Notes under the pieces: model-generated | What the model was told of the DNA's origin: nothing | The model's input: the letters and a program-made list of their open reading frames with translations, nothing else | The model's database searches: none | DNA from: an uncultured Clostridia bacterium | GTDB taxonomy: Bacteria > Bacillota > Clostridia > Christensenellales > UBA1242 | Reading direction: 5' to 3' | NCBI GenBank assembly: GCA_937895935.1 | Contig: CALBKX010000018.1 | Location: 1 to 58,201 of the forward strand | Length of the DNA stretch: 58,201 nt | Part shown: positions 35,413 to 44,218 of the stretch, one piece after another | Position numbering within the stretch: position 1 is the first letter of the stretch | Layout of the letters: each line of letters opens with the position of its first letter | Made by a program: the position numbers and the translations under genes

Positions 35413-37365
35413 ATGTCAAGTAATTATGAAGCTAAAGATATTGTCGTGTTGGAAGGATTGGATGCAGTTAGACTTCGTCCCGGTATGTATATAGGAACAA
35501 CTGGTCTAAAAGGTTTACATCACCTTTTATGGGAAATTGTTGATAATGCCATTGATGAAATTGCCAATGGCTTTGGTGACAAAATTATTATTACAATAAA
35601 TAAAGATGGCAGTGCAACAGTAACTGACAACGGTAGAGGTATTCCTGTCGATATGCACCCTACAGCACACGTTAGCGCTGTTCAAGTTGTATTTACAGAA
35701 CTTCATGCTGGTGGTAAATTTAACAATTCTAATTATTCGTATTCTGGCGGTCTTCATGGCGTTGGTGCATCTGTTACAAATGCTTTGTCCCGCTGGCTAA
35801 ATGTTACGGTTTGCAAAAATAAGAAAAAATACTATATGGAATTTGAATCTTATCTTGCACCAAACGGAAAGGTAAAAAGCGGTGTGCCAAAAGCACCATT
35901 AAAAGAAATTGGCGAAACAAATGAAAGAGGTACATCAGTTACATTTTTGCCTGACAACAGAGTATTTGGAGATCTTACATTTGATTTTGATATTATTTCA
36001 AAAAGAATAGAAGAACTTGCTTTTTTAAATAAGGGATTAAAAATTGATTTAACTGATTTAAGAACTGGCAAAAATGTTTCTTATCACTACGAAGGTGGAA
36101 TCAAAGACTTTTTGCTCTATTTAGATAAAGGCAAAAATAGACTATTTAGTACCCCTATTTATTTTAGTGCAGAAACCGATGTTTTAAGAGCAGAGTGTGC
36201 TTTGGAATACACAGATGGTTATACTGAAAATTGTTTCAGTTTTGTCAACAATATTCCAACAACCGAAGGTGGAACTCATGAAGTTGGTTTTAAATCTGCA
36301 TTAACAAAAGTTTTAAACGATTATGCTAGGTCGCATGGATATTTAAAAGAAAAAGACGCAAATCTTTTGGGTGACGACTATAGAGAAGGTTTAAGCGTTA
36401 TTATAGCCGTAAAGATGAAAAATGTTCAATTTGAAGGTCAAACAAAAACAAAACTGGGAAATCCTGAGGCAAAAGTAGAATTGGACTCAATAACAACAAA
36501 AGAGTTGAATAAGTTTTTTAACGACAAAGCAAACGAAAAAGTAGCTGATGTTATAATAAACAAGGCAAAGGGTGCGGCAAAATCTCGTGAGGCCGCTAAA
36601 CACGCAAAAGAAATAACCCGTGCTAAAAATAGTGCAGACAACTTTAATCTTGTTGGAAAGCTTGCATCTTGCACAAGTAGAAAAAGTGAACTTTGTGAAC
36701 TTTTTATAGTTGAGGGTGATTCAGCTGGTGGTTCTGCAAAAATGGGCAGAGATAGAAAAACACAAGCAATTTTGCCACTTAGAGGTAAACCTTTAAATGC
36801 AGAAAAAAAACGTATTGACCAAGTTCTTGCCAATGAGGAAATTCAAACAATAATTTCCGCTCTTGAAACAGGTATACAAGAAGATTTTAATTTGGATACT
36901 TTAAGATATGGAAAAGTTATAATTCTTTCCGATGCCGACCAAGATGGTATGCACATTAGAAGTATACTTTTAACCTTCTTTTATAGATATATGAGAGGAC
37001 TTATCACAAGCGGGCACGTGTTTGTGGGCTTGCCACCTCTTTATAAAGTGTATAAAAAAGACTATACTGAATATGTGTATTCAGATAAAGAATTACCTGA
37101 GGCAATTGAACGTTGTGGAAAAGGTTATAGTATCCAACGTTATAAAGGTCTTGGAGAAATGAATCCCGAACAACTTTGGGAAACAACAATGGACCCTGAA
37201 AAACGTACATTAATGCAAGTTACAATTGACGATGCAGCACAAGCAGAAAAAATGGTTACTGTTTGGATGGGTGACAATATTGATGCTAGAAAAGAGTATA
37301 TTGCAGAGCACGCTAATTTTAATAGATTAGATACTTTTGCAGAAGAATATGGTAAATTAAAATAG
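35413..37365 (+). CDS. Type IIA topoisomerase, ATPase (B) subunit
   Basis: The GHKL ATPase subunit pairs with the A subunit downstream to change DNA supercoiling or linkage. The N-terminus reads VLEGLDAVRLRPGMYIGTT, followed by EIVDNAIDE, TDNGRGIPVDMHP and GGLHGVGASV. The TOPRIM part has the EGDSAGGSAKMGRD and DADQDGMHI metal motifs and PLRGKPLNAEK. At 650 residues it has the usual Gram-positive length. The sequence alone does not settle gyrB or parE. A-subunit features favour a topo IV-like enzyme. Confidence 0.93.
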   Translation: MSSNYEAKDIVVLEGLDAVRLRPGMYIGTTGLKGLHHLLWEIVDNAIDEIANGFGDKIIITINKDGSATVTDNGRGIPVDMHPTAHVSAVQVVFTELHAGGKFNNSNYSYSGGLHGVGASVTNALSRWLNVTVCKNKKKYYMEFESYLAPNGKVKSGVPKAPLKEIGETNERGTSVTFLPDNRVFGDLTFDFDIISKRIEELAFLNKGLKIDLTDLRTGKNVSYHYEGGIKDFLLYLDKGKNRLFSTPIYFSAETDVLRAECALEYTDGYTENCFSFVNNIPTTEGGTHEVGFKSALTKVLNDYARSHGYLKEKDANLLGDDYREGLSVIIAVKMKNVQFEGQTKTKLGNPEAKVELDSITTKELNKFFNDKANEKVADVIINKAKGAAKSREAAKHAKEITRAKNSADNFNLVGKLASCTSRKSELCELFIVEGDSAGGSAKMGRDRKTQAILPLRGKPLNAEKKRIDQVLANEEIQTIISALETGIQEDFNLDTLRYGKVIILSDADQDGMHIRSILLTFFYRYMRGLITSGHVFVGLPPLYKVYKKDYTEYVYSDKELPEAIERCGKGYSIQRYKGLGEMNPEQLWETTMDPEKRTLMQVTIDDAAQAEKMVTVWMGDNIDARKEYIAEHANFNRLDTFAEEYGKLK

Positions 37366-37429
37366 ATAAAATTAAACAATAAAAGCGACACTACGCAAGT
37401 GATTAAAATTATTTGATAAAGAGAAAAAT

Positions 37430-40192
37430 ATGATTGATGATGAAAAAGTCGAAGATGAAGGCATACTTTTAGGACAAATGTGCTATGACGAATTGGAACC
37501 TATACAGCAAAAAGAAGAAATTATGATAAATAAAAAAATAGACGGACAATTAGGTTTTGATGATATTTTTACAAATGAAAATAAAACAGATGAACAAAGC
37601 ACATTTGATTCATCATCAAAAGTTAATGATGAAATGAGTAATCTAAATGATTATCAAAATTTGGATTTAAATGCAAAAGAAATCAATAAATTTCAAGTTA
37701 AAAATAATGAAAATCAAATTAAACAAAAAAATATAAAAAGTAAAAAATACAGGGAGAATTTTACTATGGCAAATAGAGAAGAACAAATGCGTTTTGGTGG
37801 CGGAAGTATTATTTATAGACCGCTTGAAGATGTTTTGCATAATAGTATGATTCCTTATACAGAACACGTAGTTATGGATAGGGCACTGCCTAGAGTTGAA
37901 GACGGGTTAAAACCTGTACAAAGAAGAATTTTGTATGCAATGTATGATATGGGACTTCTTCCAGATAAACCTTATAGGAAATCGGCAACAGTTGTTGGTG
38001 AATGTTTGGGTAAATACCACCCACATGGTGACTCATCAGTATATGATGCTGCTGTTCGTATGGCACAGGATTTTTCTTTAAGAGAACCTTTAATTGATGG
38101 GCACGGAAACTTTGGTTCAATTGACGGCGATGGTGCAGCGGCATATCGTTATACTGAAATGAAACTAAAAGATTTAGCTTTGGAACTTTTACGTGATATT
38201 GATAAGGACACTGTACATTGGAGTTTAAACTTTGATGATAGATTAAAAGAGCCAGACACTCTTCCAGGTCGTTTCCCAAACCTTTTAGTTAATGGTGCGT
38301 ATGGTATTGCTGTGGGCGTTGCAACCAATATCCCTCCACATAATTTAGGAGAAGTAATTGACGCCGTTGTTGCTTACATTGATAAGCCTTCGATTGACAA
38401 TAAAGGACTTATGAAATATATCAAAGGTCCTGATTTTCCAACTGGAGCATTAGTTGTTGCTGGCGATGAATTAAAAACTGCATACGCGACTGGTAAAGGC
38501 AAAGTAACTATTCGCTCGAATGTTGAAATTGAAACAAATGGTGATAAGCAAAATCTTGTTATTACTGAAATACCTTATCAAATAAACAAGGCACAACTCT
38601 TACAAAAAATTGCACAACTAAAAGAGGAAAATAAGGATAAATTATCTGTTATACAAGAAATACGTGATGAATCAGACAGAAATGGTATAAGAGCAGTAAT
38701 CCGATTAAAAAAAGACGCAAATGCAAAACAAGTTTTAGAGTATTTGTATAAATCAACAAACTTGCAAACAACTTTTGGCATAAATATGGTGGCTATTGCT
38801 GGTGGCAAACCAAAACAAATGAGTTTACTTGAAATAATCTCTTACTATGTAGAGTATCAAAGACAGGTAATTTACAGAAGAACTAAATTTGATTTAGATG
38901 CTTGTAAGGAAAGGGCTCATATTTTAGAAGGGTTATTAATTGCAATACAAAACATAGATGAAGTTATTAAAATCATTAAAAAATCTGAATCAGTTTCAAT
39001 TGCAAAACAAAAATTAAAAGAAAGATTTTTGTTATCAGACAAGCAGGCTACTGCTATATTAGAAATGAAATTATCACGATTAGTTAATCTAGAAGTTAAC
39101 AAAATTAAGGAAGAACTTGCCGAATTAAAAATTAGAATTCAAGAATTAACTGCAATTTATATTTCAAAAACTAAACAATATGAAGTAGTTAAAAAGGAAA
39201 TCTTGGAAATTAAAAGAACATACAAATCACCAAGAAGAACAAAACTTTTAGACCCTAACTCTCTTGAAATAGAAAAATTTGATGAAGAGGAAGAAATTGT
39301 AGTTAAAGATTATATGCTTGCTATAACAGCAAACAAAACTATAAAAGCGATTCCTATAAAAAATTATAACCTTGCGATGAGAGAACTTGGAGATAATTCT
39401 ACTTTAAATGAAGTTCATATTAAACTTATGAAAGCTAAATCAACTGATAGAGTGTTGATTTTTACAAATAAAGGAAATGTGTTTAAAACTCTTGTCGATA
39501 ATATCCCTGAAGCTAAGTGGAGAGAGCGTGGAGTTGACCTTTTTAAACTTGATAAAAATATTGAGCACGATGAATATCCAATAAATATTGTAAGTTTAGC
39601 AAAAGAGCCATTTGAACTTGAAAGCACAAATCTAATTTTTGTTACTGCAAGCGGTATGATAAAAAAATCGCCTATAAATGAATATATGATTGCAAAAAAT
39701 GTTTTCGCAGGCATTAAACTAAAAGATAAAGATAGTGTTGTTTTTGCGGGCGAAAGTGACCCAAGATTCAGTCTTTTGTTAGTTGCTAAAAATGGTATGG
39801 CGGTTAACATCGCTGACGATTTAGAACCATCTGGACGTATGACGGCGGGTGTTAAGGCAATGGCACTGGATGACACCTTAGTTGTAAAAGTTCTTCAAGT
39901 TAAAAAGAGTGGAGCAGTTACTGTTTTAACGGATAAAGGTTATATCAAAAATGTGTCAATTGGGGAATATGAAATATCTTCAAGAAACAGAAAAGGTTTA
40001 AGGATAACAGGAGCAAACACAGGAGATGTGGCGTTTGTTGCATTTGGAGTTGTTCCTCCTAATGTGGCAGTTTATAAAGACGGAAAAATTGAAGTTATTA
40101 AATCAAAATTTATTCCATATGATAATAGAGTAGGTAAAGGGAAACAAATGTTGAAAGACGAATTTAAAAATGCTTTTGAACCATTGAATTGA
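37430..40192 (+). CDS. Type IIA topoisomerase, DNA-cleaving (A) subunit
   Basis: The breakage-reunion subunit. The quinolone pocket GKYHPHGDSSVYDAAVRMAQ and the active Tyr in AAYRYTEMKL are intact. The C-terminal beta-pinwheel lacks a recognisable GyrA box (QRRGGKG), and the wording SMIPYTEHVVMDRALPRVEDGLKPVQRRI suits the topo IV-like group more than classical GyrA. The first 112 residues are an acidic, Asn/Lys-rich extension. A second ATG at 37766 with AGGGAG nine bases upstream would give the standard form, placing the catalytic Tyr at 129 (E. coli GyrA has 122). The extension includes QLGFDDIF, which loosely resembles a clamp-binding peptide. Confidence 0.9.
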   Translation: MIDDEKVEDEGILLGQMCYDELEPIQQKEEIMINKKIDGQLGFDDIFTNENKTDEQSTFDSSSKVNDEMSNLNDYQNLDLNAKEINKFQVKNNENQIKQKNIKSKKYRENFTMANREEQMRFGGGSIIYRPLEDVLHNSMIPYTEHVVMDRALPRVEDGLKPVQRRILYAMYDMGLLPDKPYRKSATVVGECLGKYHPHGDSSVYDAAVRMAQDFSLREPLIDGHGNFGSIDGDGAAAYRYTEMKLKDLALELLRDIDKDTVHWSLNFDDRLKEPDTLPGRFPNLLVNGAYGIAVGVATNIPPHNLGEVIDAVVAYIDKPSIDNKGLMKYIKGPDFPTGALVVAGDELKTAYATGKGKVTIRSNVEIETNGDKQNLVITEIPYQINKAQLLQKIAQLKEENKDKLSVIQEIRDESDRNGIRAVIRLKKDANAKQVLEYLYKSTNLQTTFGINMVAIAGGKPKQMSLLEIISYYVEYQRQVIYRRTKFDLDACKERAHILEGLLIAIQNIDEVIKIIKKSESVSIAKQKLKERFLLSDKQATAILEMKLSRLVNLEVNKIKEELAELKIRIQELTAIYISKTKQYEVVKKEILEIKRTYKSPRRTKLLDPNSLEIEKFDEEEEIVVKDYMLAITANKTIKAIPIKNYNLAMRELGDNSTLNEVHIKLMKAKSTDRVLIFTNKGNVFKTLVDNIPEAKWRERGVDLFKLDKNIEHDEYPINIVSLAKEPFELESTNLIFVTASGMIKKSPINEYMIAKNVFAGIKLKDKDSVVFAGESDPRFSLLLVAKNGMAVNIADDLEPSGRMTAGVKAMALDDTLVVKVLQVKKSGAVTVLTDKGYIKNVSIGEYEISSRNRKGLRITGANTGDVAFVAFGVVPPNVAVYKDGKIEVIKSKFIPYDNRVGKGKQMLKDEFKNAFEPLN

Positions 40193-40193
40193 A

Positions 40194-40313
40194 TTACAAC
40201 AAAAAAACAACAGATTTAAGCGAAAATCTGTTGTTTTTACTTTTTGATTTAATTCCTAAATCTCTAGCAATTTGTCTTAATTCATAAATTGAATAATTAT
40301 TAAAATTTTCCAT
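40194..40313 (-). CDS. 39-residue Rho N-terminal-like mini-protein
   Basis: Reads MENFNNYSIYELRQIARDLG then IKSKSKNNRFSLK. The first 27 residues match the Rho_N/SAP motif also found in the protein at 10854-11867 (LGIYELRTIARNVGVKS). A promoter on the minus strand (TTGACA 40344-40349, 18 nt, TATAAC 40320-40325) ends 6 nt before the ATG. The last codons run through the topoisomerase terminator, so the gene may be a truncated remnant kept transcribed, or a real micro-protein. Confidence 0.5.
   Translation of the reverse strand: MENFNNYSIYELRQIARDLGIKSKSKNNRFSLKSVVFLL
40207..40238. terminator. Terminator after the topoisomerase A gene
   Basis: AACAACAGATTT and AAATCTGTTGTT arms around AAGCGA, followed by Ts, with A-run on the other side. 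Confidence 0.85.
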
Positions 40314-40350
40314 AATACTGTTATAATGCTAGCATTACTGGTGTGTCAAC

Positions 40351-40400
40351 AAAAATATTAGTAAAATTAGCAAACATATAAAATACTAATATTTTTAGTA
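40351..40400 (+). promoter_or_regulatory. Operator-like inverted repeat before the Xre gene
   Basis: AAAAATATTAGTA (40351-40363) and its exact reverse complement TACTAATATTTTT (40384-40396) flank a 20-bp centre. The second arm continues into TTTAGTA, forming a shorter palindrome with TACTAA. Xre-type repressors commonly bind such sites, so this is a candidate autoregulatory operator. It also abuts the -35 box of the divergent mini-protein. Confidence 0.6.
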
Positions 40401-40411
40401 ATATAAGCAAT

Positions 40412-40615
40412 ATGAAAACAATGGCAAAGAACATTAAAACAATAAGAAAAGAATTAGGGTTAACTCAAAGTGAATTTGCTAAAGCATTGGGATACAACTA
40501 TCGTCTTATCGGTTGGTGGGAAAGAGGTTGTGGTAAACCAAGTGCTGATACAATAAAATTAATTCATGAAAAATTTAACGTTGAATATGAAGATATTTTT
40601 GATTATGATTTATAG
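40412..40615 (+). CDS. Xre-family helix-turn-helix regulator
   Basis: A 67-residue single-domain Cro/C1-type protein. The HTH runs through IRKELGLTQSEFAKALGYN and RLIGWWERGCGKPS, ending in a short acidic tail. The ATG at 40412 lacks a Shine-Dalgarno and lies 7 nt after a TAATAT box, so it may be leaderless; an ATG four codons later is the alternative. The inverted repeat upstream suggests that it controls its own promoter and perhaps the divergent gene. Confidence 0.85.
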   Translation: MKTMAKNIKTIRKELGLTQSEFAKALGYNYRLIGWWERGCGKPSADTIKLIHEKFNVEYEDIFDYDL

Positions 40616-40763
40616 CCTTAATTTTTTTAATTACAAACTATGATAATTTACAACATTTTATGTCATTTTTGTTAAAACAAAAACATTTTTGTATATTTTT
40701 TGTATTAGTCTAAAATCAAGTTAAAGTTGTAAAATGTATATACAAACAAAAGGAGAAAAGTAT

Positions 40764-41132
40764 ATGCAAAAACAAGGTTTAGACGCATTAAAAAGAATGG
40801 CACAAATGGCAAAAAATAGATTAAGAAATAAGGTTAGGGAAAACGATAATAAAACCTTAATAAAATGTGATAGGTTTAAAGTTTTTTTCGGTGAAGGCGT
40901 GGACATAAAGTGTAGAATAATCACCAAAGAAGATGACAAATTTTATAATAAAGTAAAAGTTATGCTTGATGAAAATCATGATATAACAAATCCGATTGCA
41001 AAATTAATTGATTATAAAATTTTTAACAAATTGGAAGAAAATGCAAAAGAAAGATATTTATTTGAATTGGTAGAAAAGTATAAAGAATATAAGAGTAAAT
41101 ATGACAAAGAAAAAATAAAAGAAATTATTTAA
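40764..41132 (+). CDS. Protein of unknown function, 122 aa
   Basis: A very basic N-terminus (MQKQGLDALKRMAQMAKNRL, then RNKVREN) precedes a small mixed domain (FKVFFGEGVDIKCRIITKEDDKF) and a Lys/Glu-rich helical C-terminus. The ATG at 40764 has a good AAAGGAG site. It follows the Xre gene in the same direction and may respond to it. No family is recognised. Confidence 0.65.
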   Translation: MQKQGLDALKRMAQMAKNRLRNKVRENDNKTLIKCDRFKVFFGEGVDIKCRIITKEDDKFYNKVKVMLDENHDITNPIAKLIDYKIFNKLEENAKERYLFELVEKYKEYKSKYDKEKIKEII

Positions 41133-41257
41133 ATTTTGCAATGTATTTTTTTCTTGCATATGCAAATTTTGCGATTTGAATCACGGCGGAAATAAACGTG
41201 AGTTTAATTTTGTAAATATCTTTGTCGCTTAAACAAATTTTAGTAATTTTATTAAAA

Positions 41258-41293
41258 AATGGGGCTGTAATTTTTTACATCCTCATTTTTTAA
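41258..41293. terminator. Bidirectional terminator
   Basis: AAAAAATG, GG and TGTAA pair with TTACA, CC and CATTTTTT, between convergent genes. Confidence 0.75.
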
Positions 41294-41299
41294 AAACGC

Positions 41300-41989
41300 T
41301 TATATGGCTATAAAATAAAGTTGATTCAACCTGTTGTGTCTTGTGGCATCTTCAATTGTTTTTTCACTTATAATTTGATTTGCTTTTATTATTATCTCAT
41401 TGTTTACGCCAAAAAGAGTATCTTTTGCAACTTTGCCTAAAATTGTGTCTGTGTTATATTGTAGTTTGCTTGGCACAAAACTATCAAAAGTTTGTGCAGT
41501 GTCAAAATTTAATATATTTACTTTAATGTTTTCAAGAGGAACGATTGTTTTTTTAGGGTATATGTTTTTATTAAGAAGTTTTGTTGCACTATAATACACA
41601 AAATTTTTTCTTAAATATAATTTATTAGGCTCAAGTGCAATATCTTCACTTGAAACAAAATTTTTAATATGGCCTTTGTTATCAATTAAACAATCAATTA
41701 TTTTTCCATAAGAGGTTGCATTTTCAGTTATGACAGGTTTAAACATTGGTGTTTTCTTATGCTTTTCAAAATAATTTAACAGTTTATCTTTATTTGCAAT
41801 TATAATACAATCATTCATAGCTTTAATACTTGTAAACTTTATCTCAAACTCATTTTCATCTTCGTCAAACATTTTAAGTGATGATATTTTTGTAAAGTCT
41901 TTATTGAATATTGCATCATAAACTGTCCCCACAATTTCTCCCTCGTAAAGTGCAAACACTTGTTTGCCAAAAAGATTTGTTAAATTCAT
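41300..41989 (-). CDS. PRC-barrel domain protein
   Basis: Residues 5-75 look like a PRC-barrel (LFGKQVFALYEGEIVGTVYD, then a strand-rich core). A second similar unit starts near 93 (YGKIIDCLIDNKGHIKNF). The C-terminal segment (ILGKVAKDTLFGVNNEIIIKANQIISEKTI) resembles the end of Clostridia PRC-barrel proteins. These small barrels are thought to bind RNA or partner proteins; the exact role is unknown. It is alone and convergent with its neighbour. Confidence 0.7.
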   Translation of the reverse strand: MNLTNLFGKQVFALYEGEIVGTVYDAIFNKDFTKISSLKMFDEDENEFEIKFTSIKAMNDCIIIANKDKLLNYFEKHKKTPMFKPVITENATSYGKIIDCLIDNKGHIKNFVSSEDIALEPNKLYLRKNFVYYSATKLLNKNIYPKKTIVPLENIKVNILNFDTAQTFDSFVPSKLQYNTDTILGKVAKDTLFGVNNEIIIKANQIISEKTIEDATRHNRLNQLYFIAI

Positions 41990-42198
41990 AATACCTTGCT
42001 CCTAATGTAGAATACGAATTTGAAAGAGAATATATGATGCAAGTTTTGTCGAAAAAAATTTTTAAACTTTGGGAGTGTTTTTAAAACTTTTTAAATTTTT
42101 GGCGTTTTATATATCATAAAAATAGTAAGTCAATATTATTTTTTAAAAACTAAAATAGGCATTGACATATTTAATATTTTTGTTATACTTTTATTTGA

Positions 42199-42369
42199 TT
42201 TATAAAGATTGGTGATGATAACAATTTGTTTACTGGCGATACGATTTATGCTATAGGAAATATGAGTAATAATGGAATAAGTTTAACACAGGGAATTGTG
42301 TCTATATCTTACATAAATGTTATGATTTTGAATGGGATTCCTGAGCCTTACGCTAGTATGTATTTTTAG
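42199..42369 (+). pseudogene. HtrA/DegP-type serine protease remnant
   Basis: A frame closed upstream by TGA and lacking a start codon encodes KIGDDNNLFTGDTIYAIGNM followed by SNNGISLTQGIVSIS. This matches the part of trypsin-like HtrA proteases just before the catalytic Ser (usually GDxVxAIGNP...VTxGIVS). The catalytic GNSGGP and everything else is missing. It is therefore a decayed fragment, directly upstream of a small intact gene. Confidence 0.65.
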
Positions 42370-42381
42370 GAGACTGATTTT

Positions 42382-42711
42382 ATGAAAAATATTCAAATAA
42401 ATAGTGATAATTTAAAACAATATATAAAAACACCAACTTTATATTTTCATGATAGCCATGTTCAAAGTTTTGAATATGCAAATAATAAGTTGAAAATTGT
42501 TTTTGAAAGATTTGATAAAACAGTTGTTTTAGTTGTTTTTAACGATGTTGCTAAAATAGAATATAGAATTGGAGATTCAAGCGAGATTGACTTAAAGGAC
42601 AGAATTTTAGATGTAGACATAAAATCAATTAATGATAGACTTATGGTAAATATTTTAATGTTTAATATGTCTTTTATCGATATATATTGTTATTCTATAA
42701 ATATCGAATAA
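42382..42711 (+). CDS. Small protein of unknown function, 109 aa
   Basis: Starts MKNIQINSDNLKQYIKTPTL and continues YFHDSHVQSFEYANNKLKIVF. The FHDSxV...LxIxF pattern with alternating strands is like that of small beta-barrel proteins sometimes found as toxin-immunity partners, but this resemblance is loose. AGGAG precedes the ATG. It lies just after a protease remnant. The reading frame stays open past its stop codon (next entry). Confidence 0.6.
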   Translation: MKNIQINSDNLKQYIKTPTLYFHDSHVQSFEYANNKLKIVFERFDKTVVLVVFNDVAKIEYRIGDSSEIDLKDRILDVDIKSINDRLMVNILMFNMSFIDIYCYSINIE

Positions 42712-42807
42712 TTCAAAAAAATTATAAAAGTAGTTGCAGTTGTTGTGTCAGCAATTATTGCAATAGACATTACTACACTTGCAGTTGTAACGACTATGAC
42801 CAAATAA
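42712..42807 (+). pseudogene. Start-less hydrophobic frame, in frame after a stop
   Basis: Immediately after the TAA of the previous gene, in the same frame, the codons read FKKIIKVVAVVVSAIIAIDI and then TTLAVVTTMTK before the next stop. This looks like an N-terminal signal or membrane anchor whose ATG has changed to TTC. It could be a remnant, or the tail of a longer protein cut off by a nonsense mutation. Confidence 0.4.
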
Positions 42808-42877
42808 AAAGTATTACTGTTGTAACCAATTTACGAGTGTGTAAATATAGCTAAAATGATATTAGACATAAATAATA

Positions 42878-42921
42878 CCAGTACTTTTGGGTTTAACTCA
42901 AAAGTACTGGCATTTTTTAAG
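42878..42921. terminator. Terminator, probably bidirectional
   Basis: CCAGTACTTTTG and CAAAAGTACTGG arms. Six Ts follow on the plus strand and a weaker T-rich stretch on the minus strand. Confidence 0.75.
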
Positions 42922-42943
42922 TTAGATTTTTTATAATCTGAAA

Positions 42944-44179
42944 TTAATAATTGTAGCAATTAATAAATTTTTCTGAAAACTCTTTGGCTTGTGTTTTGTC
43001 TTTTGCGTAGATTTCAAAAAGTACATCACCCTTTTTTATTTCTTGTCCAAGTTTATGGAATGTTTTGATTCCTACGTTGTAATCAATTGTGTCTGTTATT
43101 TTTTGTCTTGTTGCGCCCATTTGACCAACCAAAGTCCCAAGCATAGAGCAGTCTATTTTTGTCAAAACTCCATCTTTGTCCGATTTGATAATTAAAGTTG
43201 GTTTTAAATGAAGACCTTTAAATAGTTTTGTGCTTCCTCCTTGGCTTTTTATCATTTGTTTTAGTTTTTCTAAGGCAGTTTTGTTATCAATAACTTCCAC
43301 AACCTTTTTATATGCAGAGTCATAATCAATATCAAGTCCTAAGCTTACGCATTTTGAAGCGAGATCAATTGTGACATCTCTTAATTTTCCTTTTTTGCCA
43401 CTTAAAAGTTCAATAGCCTCATAACTTTCAAGTCGATTTCCTATGTTATAACCAAGAGGTTCATTCATATCATCCACAACATAGTCCATTTTTTTACCAG
43501 CTTTTTCCCCGATTTTAACCATTAATTTGGCTAAGGAGATAGCGTCTTTTTTTGTTTTCATAAACGCACCCTTGCCATATTTAACATCCAAAACAATGGC
43601 ATCAGCACCACTAGCCAATTTTTTACTCATAATGCTAGATGCAATCAGTGGAATACTATCTACTGTTGAAGTTGTATCTCTTAAAACATACAATTTTTTA
43701 TCTGCTGGAGCTAAATCTGAACTTGCAGAAATTATGCAACAACCATTTTCTTTAACAAGTTTTTTAGCATCGTCCATAGAGATGTCAACTTTAAATCCAT
43801 CAAAAGCCTCAAGTTTGTCAATAGTTCCGCCAGTAAAGCCTAAACCTCTGCCACTTAATTTAAGCATTTTTACTCCGCAAGCAGCACAAATTGGAACAAG
43901 TGCGATTGAAGTAGTGTCACTTATTCCACCTGTTGAATGTTTATCAACAATAAATCCTAAATCTGATAAATCCATAATTTCACCAGAATTCAGCATAGCA
44001 TTTGTTAAATAAAAAGTTTCTTTTTCAGTCATTCCTAAAATTTTAATTGCCATAAGTAAAGCACTTGCTTGATAATCTGCTACTAAACCATTAGTGTAAC
44101 CATCAACAAAATAATCAATTTCTTCTTTTGTGAGTTCTTTACCTTTTGATTTTTTATCAATTATTTCTTTTATGTCCAT
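42944..44179 (-). CDS. Pyrimidine-nucleoside phosphorylase
   Basis: Splits thymidine, deoxyuridine or uridine with phosphate into base and (deoxy)ribose-1-phosphate for nucleoside salvage. The signature SGRGLGFTGGTIDKLEAF is present, along with DKHSTGGISDTTS phosphate-site motifs and KKxxDAIVLDVKYGKGAFM-like residues. At 411 residues it is slightly shorter than the roughly 430-residue family standard, mostly at the C-terminus. Whether it is DeoA (thymidine) or Pdp (broad) cannot be decided. AAAAGGGG precedes the ATG. Confidence 0.93.
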   Translation of the reverse strand: MDIKEIIDKKSKGKELTKEEIDYFVDGYTNGLVADYQASALLMAIKILGMTEKETFYLTNAMLNSGEIMDLSDLGFIVDKHSTGGISDTTSIALVPICAACGVKMLKLSGRGLGFTGGTIDKLEAFDGFKVDISMDDAKKLVKENGCCIISASSDLAPADKKLYVLRDTTSTVDSIPLIASSIMSKKLASGADAIVLDVKYGKGAFMKTKKDAISLAKLMVKIGEKAGKKMDYVVDDMNEPLGYNIGNRLESYEAIELLSGKKGKLRDVTIDLASKCVSLGLDIDYDSAYKKVVEVIDNKTALEKLKQMIKSQGGSTKLFKGLHLKPTLIIKSDKDGVLTKIDCSMLGTLVGQMGATRQKITDTIDYNVGIKTFHKLGQEIKKGDVLFEIYAKDKTQAKEFSEKFINCYNY

Positions 44180-44218
44180 AATTTTCCCCTTTTGTACATT
44201 TTAATATTAAAGTCATTT

